From contig CM060731.1 in NCBI GenBank assembly GCA_030704615.1, positions 23,188,001 to 23,252,000 of the forward strand: a stretch of DNA of 64,000 bases, given 5' to 3'. Of this stretch, positions 55,410 to 64,000 are shown piece by piece; the first letter of the stretch is position 1; each line of letters starts with the position of its first letter. This DNA is from Takakia lepidozioides. Its lineage: Eukaryota > Streptophyta > Takakiopsida > Takakiales > Takakiaceae. Below the pieces are notes generated by a model. The model was given only the letters and a program-made list of their open reading frames with translations. It was not told the origin of the DNA and did not search any database. A program made the translations under genes and the position numbers.

Positions 55410-55575
55410 GTGCTCTCATGTTCTCGGTTCCCGCTCCCCTGTCCCCGCTCCCCCATCCTCGCCCCCCATAGTGGGACAGGGGAGCGGGGTGCTCTCATGT
55501 TCTCAGTCCCCGCTCCCATGTCCCCGCTCCCCCATCCCTGCCCCCCATAGTGGGACAGGGGAGCAGGGATCAGGA
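55410..55575. repeat. GC-rich 79-bp tandem repeat with internal inverted words
   Basis: Two copies start with GTGCTCTCATGTTCTC at 55410 and 55489. Inside, CCCGCTCCCCTGTCCC faces its inverse GGGACAGGGGAGCGGG, so each unit can fold back. A related purine-rich GGGAGCGGGACC sequence lies at 62415-62510, beyond the Harbinger element. Confidence 0.85.
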
Positions 55576-56017
55576 ACAGGGGAGCAAACCGCGTTGCATA
55601 GGGCGAGAACTTAGAGCGTCTTCCATGTGGGAGGAGCCCGGCCCGCAAAAAAAGGAGTTTGCCGGGTGCTAAAAACAAATGGTCGGGTTCCCTTGAGCAT
55701 TTCTAATGTCATGTGGAGCTCGGCGGCCGCGTGATCGTTTTGGACTTTAGCGTGACGTGGTAGAGGACACCACTAGGTAACCGGTTGAACATATTTTGGC
55801 GCGAAGAAGTTGTGCGCATACGAAAGATTTCGTCTCACTACGAATAACGTGGGATAGCTTGGCTGCCATGGCGATGGGTGAAGGTTGGCGCCTGCATAAT
55901 AAGGAGACTAACAGTGAAACAGAGTGTTATGCAGAATAATCTATAGGGTATAGAGCGCCACAAAGGTTAGTTCTAGGACGAGTTTACAAACATGGAAAAT
56001 GGACTCTGCCTGAGACG

Positions 56018-56464
56018 ATGACGTTGGTAGAGTACAAACGGGTAGATTGGGAGAAACATGGACCTGGAGCAAACATGCGAGCTTTGATGGCCACGACTGC
56101 TGAAAGATGGGCAGTCATGGAGGAGGAGATGGTGAAGCGTGGAGTGTTACGATCCAAAAACCAATGTCAGGAAAAATGGGAGCAACTATCATCTGATTTC
56201 AAGAAGGTGTTTGATTATGAAAGATGTATTCCGTCTGGCTGTCAAAGCTACTTTCAGATGAGTCCTCAAGAGAGGAATGAGAGCAGAACCCCGAAATTTC
56301 CAAAAGCCATGCTTGATGAGACAGTGTACAAACGTCAATGGTTTCCTCTCAAATCGCAAGCTGTTGATCCAGGCAACCTACCTATCGACACATCATCAAG
56401 GAGACCATCAAGTAGAGGTGCATTCATCTTCAACCTAGCTTCAATTAACCTTCACATAAGGTAG
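56018..56464 (+). CDS. Myb/trihelix-like DNA-binding protein of the Harbinger element
   Basis: The frame is open upstream of ATG 56018 (KWTLPETMTLVEYKRVDWEK) and runs to a stop after 56461. Trp-Leu-Glu-Tyr spacing followed by TTAERWAVMEEEMVKRGVLR and SKNQCQEKWEQLSSDFKKVF is the SANT/trihelix pattern (W...E...L ... R...C..KW..L...FK). Harbinger elements encode such a partner, which brings the transposase to the nucleus and to the ends. The C-terminal part after PFPLKSQAVDP-like sequence appears truncated or spliced. Whether it is still expressed cannot be told. Confidence 0.6.
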   Translation: MTLVEYKRVDWEKHGPGANMRALMATTAERWAVMEEEMVKRGVLRSKNQCQEKWEQLSSDFKKVFDYERCIPSGCQSYFQMSPQERNESRTPKFPKAMLDETVYKRQWFPLKSQAVDPGNLPIDTSSRRPSSRGAFIFNLASINLHIR

Positions 56465-56752
56465 TAACACCTAAATGTGTGCATTTAATGAGTGTGATTT
56501 ATACAAGAGGTGCACTAAGGAGATAATGGTACCATTCGATTAGCAATACAGCAACAACAGGGCCTCATATGAATTACAAATTTTTTGATGCAAGAGGCCA
56601 TTTCATATGAATTATCAAAGTCTGAATGCAGATTTGCCTATGTGTGTGGGGTAGACCCAACTAATTCACACCCAAAATATATCTAATGCAAAGACTGCAA
56701 CTGCCTCACATGCACAAGTGCTGCATCTAAAAATGTGCCCTCTTTAAGCAAT

Positions 56753-57046
56753 TCATAACTTCCTAGATACTTGCCCATGACCTGGCCTCCATGACCTGGC
56801 CTCCATTCTATAGTGGGTATTCAATGCATCAAAAGTCAAACCAGTGATGGTCTTAAAACTGACCACCAACAAATCATATCCGGCCAAAGAGATTTGGCTA
56901 TATGATTTGGCTATATGTGCAACGCGGGTCTCAAAACTAACAAGTGTTTTTCTTTCTGGCGAAAAATAGCCAAATTTCGACCTGGAAACTACGTCAGCTA
57001 CTTGTACAAAGGAATTATGGGGGGTAAAATCTGACTTGTTCACCAA
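56753..57046 (-). other. Unrecognised ORF within the Harbinger element
   Basis: A 97-codon minus-strand frame (for example YSQISLAGYDLLVVSFKTIT) without a recognised domain. It may be a leftover 3' part of an element gene or chance. Confidence 0.2.
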
Positions 57047-57218
57047 AAAGCAGCAGCAGATAAATTTCGGGGGCCTAATCTTGCCAACGTGGACTAGTTA
57101 AAACGTGACACCTGGAATATAGCCACTTTTATTCTCGCCACATGGGCATTGGGTAGAATTCACAAGTGGCCCCGCCTGCGATTTTAGAAATATGAAAAAA
57201 AAAACACTGAAACTAACT

Positions 57219-57362
57219 AACTTCCAAATCAACCGTTGATCAGAGACATTCTCAAAATTGACTACCTTCCAAATCAACCATTGATCAGAGACAGTCTCAA
57301 AATTGACTACCTTCCAAATCAACCGTTGATCAGAGACATTCTCAAAACCCTTCCAAATCAAC
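57219..57362. repeat. 45-bp tandem repeat, about 3.2 copies
   Basis: Units begin CTTCCAAATCAACCGTTGAT and continue CAGAGACATTCTCAAAATTG. Since 45 is a multiple of three, the minus strand encodes a 15-residue repeat (NVSDQRLIWKVVNFE-like). Confidence 0.9.
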
Positions 57363-58143
57363 TATGACAAAAGAGATTCACAAAAGACATCAACATGGGT
57401 CCGGGCATTAGGGCCTTCAACCAACCCCTTAGATCCATGGTCGTCTTACTGCATGCAGATAAGATCATTTAGAAGTTCATATTACATGGTTGTAGTGGGC
57501 TTAAGTTCATATTACGCGGTTGCAGTGGGATTCTTGTCACGGCAGGGGTAGTGGCAGACCATGAGGTGGGTAGTGTTCTCGCCACAGGCCTTGGCACTAC
57601 GCCGCTCCATGGCGATGCGTTGATTGTACCTGCATATGGGTGGAACATTGCCGCAGTAAGGCGCCAGGTACCCGTTAGTGGGAATGGGGTGATTGTTTTT
57701 TATTGCAGAATGCAAACGATCACCTGCCCGCTACACACGCCTTGGTGCTCCAAATCGCATCGAAAGCCTTGTTTTGGGCTCGCTCTTGTTGTCAGAATCG
57801 TTTTTGGGTTGCCGCCTCTTCCCGCTCAACAACTCGTTTCACCTTGGCAGCCATTTGCTCTTCCTTCTTCCGTTCACGTGCTTGGGTAGCCATTTCTTTG
57901 AGCCTGGCCTTATGTTCTAGTGCAGCTAAGTAGGTATCTGAAGTCATCATAATGGATTTACTATAATCTATAATTGGTTCATTTTCATTTCTGATCTGCG
58001 TGTGTGTGCTTGCAGGTGCTTCTGGAGAACAAAGAACCGGGAGATGGTAGATGGACGTCCATCTGACGTCGGTGAAGGCACCACAGCTACTCCCTCGATC
58101 GTATCCACCTGACCAGACTCCTCCACGCTGCCACCTTGAATCG

Positions 58144-59958
58144 GCTATTCATGTTCATTGTCACTACATTCTATTTCGACGAAGTAGTGGTGATGGTCTT
58201 CTCGGATCTCAGGTATAAAATTGCCCAAGATCTCCTCCACGTGCAATTCAACAAACCCGTGTTCGACCTCCTGATCTGCTGCATTGTTGTCCTGGACTGT
58301 GGCATGTGAATTTGCTGCAGCTTGTGGTGGTGTTGGCATGGTCTGCTCCTGTCGTTCGGGCTGCGTAAATGCATTGCTAGGGCCCATCTTTCCTTCCATC
58401 GCATGTGAATTAAGGGGCCAAATGCTTGTGGACTGGAACCCCTTGGCTATGTTTTGATGTGTAAGTGCAGTCTTCAAGGCCAGGCTGACCCACTGAGCCA
58501 AGTCCTCCTTTTGGGCCCCCTTTCCTTTGTGAACCATGCCCAAACGTCCATGTACTTTCTGAATGCAGTTTTAGAAAGGCTTGAACACGACCACATCAAG
58601 GGGCTGCAATGCATGTGAGGTGTGAGAGGGAAGGGTGATCAGATCTAGACCTGCCGATCTTGTTTGTCTAACCACATCCATAGTGACATGTGAATTATGA
58701 CCATCAAGGATCAATAAATGTCGATTTGTCACACTGACCTCATTGCCCATGGCCTTTGCTGATTCTAGGAAATGAGAAATCCACTTGCTAAATAGTATGT
58801 CAGTCATCCAAGCTTTCTTTTGCATTGCCATCGTTGCTTCCGACTCGCATCTTGCAATGTAGTTCCTACTGAATCGTTTTCCCTTGAATATATAAAAGTT
58901 GGGTACGTGACCACCCGCTGCATTCATGCAGGTTAGTACGCTGAGCCACTCTCGTTGGTCTAGCATAATGGAATGTACAGCTTTTGTTCCAGTTTTGGCA
59001 AGCACCACAGCTCCACCATTCCGTCCAGCTTGGCAGCCCGATTCATCACAGTTCCAGATCTTGCAAGCATCATAGTTAAACTTGGTATAGATCAACTCTA
59101 GGTTGGTGTAGAAAGATTGAACGTTCTCAGGGCAAAGTCCTCTAGCCCTCCCAATCTCCAGCCCTTGAGCCACCCTAAGCTCAAATGTGGATGCCTCTTC
59201 CTGAACCATCTGACCCAACCCCAGCCTAGTATTCCTGGCTTGAATGGTGTCAATCGCTCCTGCTTTATTTCAGCAACTTTCAACCGTAACTGTGTGAGTG
59301 TAAGGGGATGTCCGATCTCCTGCATTCTTTCTATGTATTTCACCAGCTCGGCTTCTTCAACAATATCTAACGTGCCCTTTGTACCCCTCTGCCGTGTTGT
59401 TGTCACACCATATACATGATTTCACAAACTAGATGCAGGTATTCCAAAAGACTTGGTGGCTGCTAGCAGGTGCTCCCCTCGATCAACCGCTGCCACAGCA
59501 CCAGCAAGTGCCTGATCTGACCAGTTTCCATTTTTCCTCTTCCTTGGAGCTGCTCGCTTGGGACGGCCACCCCAATTTCGAGTAGGTGCGAGTGTTGCGT
59601 TGTCATTAGAGTTGGGTGGTTCCGGTACATCGTGTTCAGCCACTCTAGATGGGATCAGATCTTGTATGTTAGCATCAGCGTTAGTATTAAGACCTTGCCC
59701 AACATTGAATTCATGTACACTACTCCACGGATCTTGGGCCCATTGGAAATTTTGATCACCATCTTCACTTTCAGTCTTATCATCATGTGAATGCCTATCA
59801 TTGTAATTGTCTGAATCATGCTTTGAATCAGGCTCTGAATCGCTGGAATGACTATCAAGATGAACAATGTTGCTCGCTCCATCTACCTCACTATCAGGAA
59901 GCAACCTGAATGCCTGAGAAGGCCTATAATTCAAGTCCATGACCATGAGTGCACTCAA
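58144..59958 (-). pseudogene. Pogo/Tigger-type transposase (DDE_1), nearly intact
   Basis: Minus-strand order: acidic N-terminal region; psq-type HTH (NGNWSDQALAGAVAAVDRGE, ATKSFGIPASSL) with an in-frame TGA (about 59428) where Arg is expected; CENP-B-type HTH (EEAELVKYIERMQEIGHPLT, GWGWVRWFRKRHPHLSL); a frame change near 59190; then the catalytic core with ACKIWNCDESGCQAG (first Asp), RHLLILDGHNSHVTM (second Asp), LPSHTSHALQPLDVVVFKPF (third Asp), a TAA at about 58571, and a C-terminal tail to 58145. It cuts and pastes DNA at TA sites. The three defects inactivate it. Its own TIRs were not found. Confidence 0.85.
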
Positions 59959-60616
59959 AATCCCCCTTTGCCTCTCCTAGTTGACTTGAACACTATAGCA
60001 GGCAACACAAATCTAAAGATACTCGACTTACATTTCGTTGATAAGTAAGATGACTGTAGATCTGATACAAAGTGAGCAGCCAGCCAAAGTGAGCAGTGCG
60101 CCCCGTGCATGTATATCAGCGCTTGATTGAGTTCAAATCGATTGAGTTCAAAATTTGAACTGCGCGGCCACTTTCTGCAAATGAACTAGCCATCGTCCCG
60201 TATTGAAAACAAAAACTGCCCCTTAAGTGCGCAGCCCCTTTCTTTAAATGAACCAGCCGTCGTCTAGTATTGAAAACAATAATGCCCCAACTCTGTGGTG
60301 GGATTAATTGGTAGATCATAAATTATGTGCAAATCGTGCTTAGTGTAATCTGGCAGCTTCACTGATAACCATGCAATTACAAATACGGTAAGTATATCAA
60401 TGCGTTGATACTGGGTCACCAAACTACCATAACTGTAGGCAATTATGGCCTTTGGTGGTTCCTAAACAAACCAATGAAATCTGTTGATCCAGTCAAGGTC
60501 ATCAGTTGTCACCTTTACGTACAAAAATAGGGCTCCGTTCATGGTCATGCACACATTTGGGTGTTACTACCTTAGCTTCAATGCAAATGAACAAGATTTC
60601 TACTATTTCTGGGCTA

Positions 60617-60890
60617 TTTCCTCCATAAACACCTTGAATGGTACCTAAACATGTCCAATTGCCGTGTGCCATGGCATTCTAGATTGCCAACAAGTAGCAT
60701 CATGCACCTACCAATATCTTTTAGGCTTCTGAATTTTTTTTCCAGATTTTCAATTGGCCCCCCAAGCGGTGGTATCAAAAGGTGGAGTTTCAAGAGTGTT
60801 TCCTCCTTGAACACCTTGAATGGTACCTAAACATAACCATTTGTAGTGTAACATGGCATTCTAGATTGCTAACAACTATCATCATGCACA
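60617..60890. repeat. Direct duplication of about 90 bp
   Basis: Two copies, about 60619-60708 and 60803-60890, share ACACCTTGAATGGTACCTAA, TGGCATTCTAGATTGC and CATCATGCAC. They lie where the second half of the Harbinger transposase would be expected. Confidence 0.8.
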
Positions 60891-61590
60891 TTGGGGAATG
60901 CCATGCCAATTTTCAAACTCCACCTTCACGCGAGCCAATTCCTCACCCTTAAGTGTAAGTGTTCTGGCATAGCTCTCTCAAGCAAACATTTGATGAACCT
61001 TCCACAAACCTTGGCACATGTTGAGTCAGCAACCCCAAACATTTCTCCTATTGTCATGAATGAATCTCATGTAGCAAGTCTACGTCTTAAGGCCATTGCA
61101 ACCTGCTTTGGAATTTCCATCCATTGATCAGCGATTGTTCTCAAACCTGGAGGAGGTTTCTTCTCCATATCGGAAGCAACCAAACTGCAAATGTATTCAA
61201 ATGTGGGAACAGAGACACGGAGAAACTTACTAAACTGGCTAGGATCGTCTTTTATGACAAGATTTGAATATTGTTCCCACCAGTGAATTGATCGGCTTGA
61301 TGTACCATGGGCCAAGTTCAACACCAAGGATTTCTATCTTTGTCGCCTTGTTCACAAGAACTGCATATGCCAGTTCATCCTGGTCCTGCATTCCACTCAA
61401 CAGTGGATCTAAACTTTCTATATTTCTTCTCTTCTTCAATCCCCTTGTACCAAAAATGTGAGAGACCAATTTTCTCTCGTTCACAGTTTGTGTGGTGCCC
61501 TGTATCGATCGTAGCACTTGTTGCGATCAAAGCTGCACATGTTGCCTCATTCCTGTGATTCATGGTATCGCAAGTGGCGACCATCACCGT
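60890..61590 (-). pseudogene. Harbinger (HARBI1-type) transposase N-terminal half
   Basis: Minus-strand frames read MNHRNEATCAALIATSATID, DELAYAVLVNKATKIEI, then SRSIHWWEQYSNLVIKDDPS, FSKFLRVSVPTFEYICSLVA, LRTIADQWMEIPKQVAMALR and, after an in-frame TGA where Gly is expected, IGEMFGVADSTCAKVCGRFI. This is the HARBI1/DDE_4 N-terminal and HTH region (FRVSxxTFxxL ... VAIxLxRLAxG ... F..SxSTxxxxxxRF). The DDE core that should follow is not seen before the duplicated DNA at 60.6-60.9 kb, so it is truncated. It would cut the element at its TIRs. Confidence 0.8.
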
Positions 61591-61941
61591 CAAGGTCCCT
61601 GCGATGCAAGGTTGGGAAACATATTCGATTTATCACGGCTCTCTCCTTTCTCTATTCACCAAAACACCCCGTCAAGTATCTCGAACTGTGCATCCTTATC
61701 AAACCGTCTACAACAAGTCGTGGTGGTCTGCAACCGGCACATGCAGGTAAAAGTGCATCGCAATCAATTCGCGGTACTCGGAGGATGAGCTCTCTTCCCA
61801 TTTTATCAGGCTGCGCTACCGACACGGGAACTCGTCGACCGGGCTCCACCGCCCCATGCATGGAAGTGAGAAGTGTACCCGGCCATTTTTGTCCGTTTCC
61901 TCCCTTAAACAGTGGGCCGGGTACATGGAAGGCTGCTCTTA

Positions 61942-64000
61942 GCCCCTCCATTTTAGGCAGAAAAAAAGCCTAAAAGTACCAAAAAACGTGGGCCCGCGAC
62001 ACCCTATACAAAAAAACAGGGACAAAAATTTAAAAAAATAGCCCAAATGGGGCGGGCCCTGGCCAGCTAGTGCCAAGAAAGCACATGGGGAACCCACCCT
62101 TTTCGCCTGGGAACGGGGGAGCATGGCGCCCTAAATCCAAGGGCCGGTGCCCCATTGCACCAGGGGTCAGCACGATTTCGCACCTATTGCCACTGTCCGA
62201 TCTCTATCCAGTAGTCATATTGCACATATGTATATGTAGCCATATTGCCATATTGCACCATTCGATCTCCATATTGCACAATATATTGCATACCCGTAGC
62301 CAGGTGGATTCTAGATGGATATTGTAGTAGTCGCCACCTCTGCACTCAGTCCCAAAAATATATCACCATGTCCTCGCCTAGGCAGAAATGAAAAAAAAAG
62401 GGCTAGCGAGAAGGGGAGCGGGACCAGAACGGGAGAGCGAGGACAAGAGACAGGGATAGGGGAGGGGAGTGGATACTGGGAACAGAGGAGCGAATCTAGG
62501 ATCTTGGACTTCGAATTATTTTGGAGATGAAAAAGTACATTAATTAGTCGCATATGCAACCAATTACTCAATGTGCTATGATTGCCACATATTGAGCCTC
62601 GGAACTCTAATGCATATCACCTAACCACCACGCTACCATCCGCTTCTTGTTAAACCTTTGATTTTTTAATGATTTATTCTACAATACTAGCTCGCAGATG
62701 AGGGGGGAGAGGGTGGGGATTCAACAGCGTGCCCCCGCTGGAACATCGCCGGCCATCCTCGACGACCATTCCGGCAAGGCTCCCGAGTTTGCATTCAACT
62801 CGTTGGGTAAGCGTAGTCTTCTCCATTAAGTTCCCTTCACATATATCTTCAATTTCATTTGGCCCTGCCAAACTTCAGAAAGTCGTGTTTAGCTCATAGG
62901 AAAAATCACATAAACCTAATTATGCTTGGACAAACGTATGAATGTACTGTTTAAAAATTACCAAGTTTGAAAAAGCCCCCACTAAAACACTCTAAATTCC
63001 CAAATTCCACTGTGGATAGTCAGGAAACTTGGGGAGATGACGAAGGTGCCAGGTAGGCACCTTTGTCTCTGGATAAAAGGCGGTGGGTTGGCAGCGTCTA
63101 TTTTCTGTTCACGGGTGCAATTTTTTCGTTTGTCTTTTCGTATCTTGTAGGCAATTAAGGGTTAAAGTAGTAATTTTTTCTCCTTCTTGATAAAAGACTG
63201 AGTGTGGTACACTACTTAAGGTCATTGCATGTTAACAAGTTGCAAAAAGGTATCCATGTATGGAGCGGCTAAATGTCAAGAACTTTCTAAGCCCTGAATG
63301 TTCAAAGAGGGTATGGAAAATTCATGGGGGGTATCAAGAGGCAGGCAAAAAAAAGGGATCACCTTGTAAAGATGGGAAGATGATGTGAGAGAACTTGAGA
63401 TGGCACTCTAAAAGAGGGAGAGAAGATACCCAAAACAAAAATGGGAAAGTCACAAGATCAAAAGAATGGAGGTGGACAAAGCTCGCCATTGTGGATCCCC
63501 GGCAAGTCCTTGAAACATTGGGGATTTTGACTTGTAGTTGTTTCCTCAATTGGGGGTTGGGTAGCATGTGAGCAGGCTCACGCCAGCGGGCATGAGCACA
63601 AAGAAATATTCCGTATACTCTAGAAGATTCTTGAGAATATGCTATTGCAAAACCCATACGTGCTCACGCGGCAAGAAACACAAAACTATCTGAAAACTGT
63701 GCTCACGCGAAAAAAATCATGAAATTAATCGTCCAAAGCTTAACTCGCGTGAGCACAATGACCCACAAATATATCTGCCATAACTCAAAGATCAGCGCAT
63801 GTAAACAATGTGGCATTTGGTAACATTGTGTTTAGAACATCCACAATAACCCGCCAACGAAATGTAAATGGTTTTATCAGTGAAATTAGGGTTTCGCCAG
63901 CGAAACTTGGCTAGAGGTTCGACCTATCTGACAGGTGGATGTGGATTCTGATCTTCAGGTTTAAGTTATATTCAGATTCGATGTATCGCCTAGTGCAGTA
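61942..64000. other. Low-complexity, gene-free terminal stretch
   Basis: Includes repeated CATATTGCA words (62215-62290), a purine-rich GGGAGCGGGACC region (62415-62510) and AT-rich DNA. An ORF at 63334-63657 (minus) has no domain. Repeated GCTCACGC/GTGAGCA words occur at 63570-63760. I see no gene. Confidence 0.5.

Larger units (their letters stand above)
55614..61938. mobile_element. PIF/Harbinger transposon with TIRs and TTA target duplication
   Basis: The left end GAGCGTCTTCCATGT (55614) matches the inverse of the right end (ACATGGAAGGCTGCTC, to 61938). TTA lies directly outside both (55611-55613 and 61939-61941), the standard Harbinger 3-bp target duplication. Subterminal GCCCGGCC/GGGCCGGGTA words are also inverted. 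Inside are the two expected genes, a Myb/trihelix-like ORF (56018-56464, plus) and a transposase (about 60890-61590, minus). A pogo-type transposase region (58144-59958) lies between them, which looks like a nested insertion and explains the 6.3-kb length. Confidence 0.85.

Noticed and set aside
57551-57889. Plus-strand ORF between the Harbinger Myb gene and the pogo transposase
   Set aside because: No recognisable domain in either strand; composition not clearly coding.
63334-63657. 107-codon minus-strand ORF as a gene
   Set aside because: No domain, no good start context and repeated words; probably chance.
1-64000. tRNA, rRNA or riboswitch genes
   Set aside because: I saw no cloverleaf-like box A/box B pairs or conserved rRNA stretches by eye; a tRNA scan would be decisive.

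Overview
This is a stretch of nuclear DNA from a green plant or streptophyte alga. It has GT-AG introns (and two likely GC-AG ones), a lectin-type receptor-kinase relic, two genes with plastid-targeting N-termini, and a Ty3/gypsy chromovirus primed by initiator tRNA-Met. The many transposons, the Dualen-like LINE and the long gene with about 30 small exons fit a repeat-rich genome such as a charophycean alga (e.g. Chara) or a seed-free land plant. I cannot fix the species. No prokaryotic gene organisation, CRISPR array, rRNA or tRNA was seen.

Left part (1-28.8 kb) is almost entirely mobile or decayed DNA. It holds an FCP1-like phosphatase pseudogene (1-2.2 kb) and an L1-type reverse transcriptase fragment (2.8-3.1 kb). 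Next comes an unusual 5.3-kb block (3.4-8.7 kb) in which a degraded gene with a ParB-like DGNHR domain is bracketed by arrays of a 16-bp palindrome (consensus ATTTCGGCGCCGAAAT) spaced about 64-66 bp. A G-poor, C-rich, roughly 10.5-kb LINE follows (8.86-19.37 kb). It carries an ORF1, a 2A-like motif, an APE-type endonuclease, RT, a chromodomain, RNase H and a possible second, restriction-like endonuclease. This LINE is itself interrupted (about 14.0-15.05 kb) by a fragment with a methyltransferase-like reading frame and two more copies of the palindrome. A decayed chromovirus (about 19.4-26.9 kb), with at least two insertions nested in it, and an L1 ORF1 relic (26.9-28.8 kb) complete this part.

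Middle part (28.8-37.4 kb) is AT-rich. It holds two candidate MITEs (29.26-29.70 and 36.30-36.81 kb), a 44-bp minisatellite, one unrecognised 211-codon ORF and a receptor-like-kinase pseudogene that has lost its activation segment.

Right part (37.4-55.1 kb) is the conserved genic core. A plastid-type membrane protein with a C-terminal SAM domain (minus strand) lies head-to-head with a 30-exon SMARCAL1-like SNF2 translocase gene (plus strand, 1008 codons, every splice phase consistent). The latter converges on an intronless, plastid-targeted glucose-6-phosphate 1-epimerase gene (minus strand). The translocase has three HARP modules, each encoded by one 56-bp and one 76-bp exon, and carries a PCNA-binding-type motif near its end.

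The last segment (55.6-61.9 kb) is a PIF/Harbinger transposon defined by matching TIRs and a TTA target duplication. It contains a Myb/trihelix-like ORF, a decayed transposase and a nested pogo/Tigger transposase. Beyond it lies low-complexity, apparently gene-free DNA to the window end.
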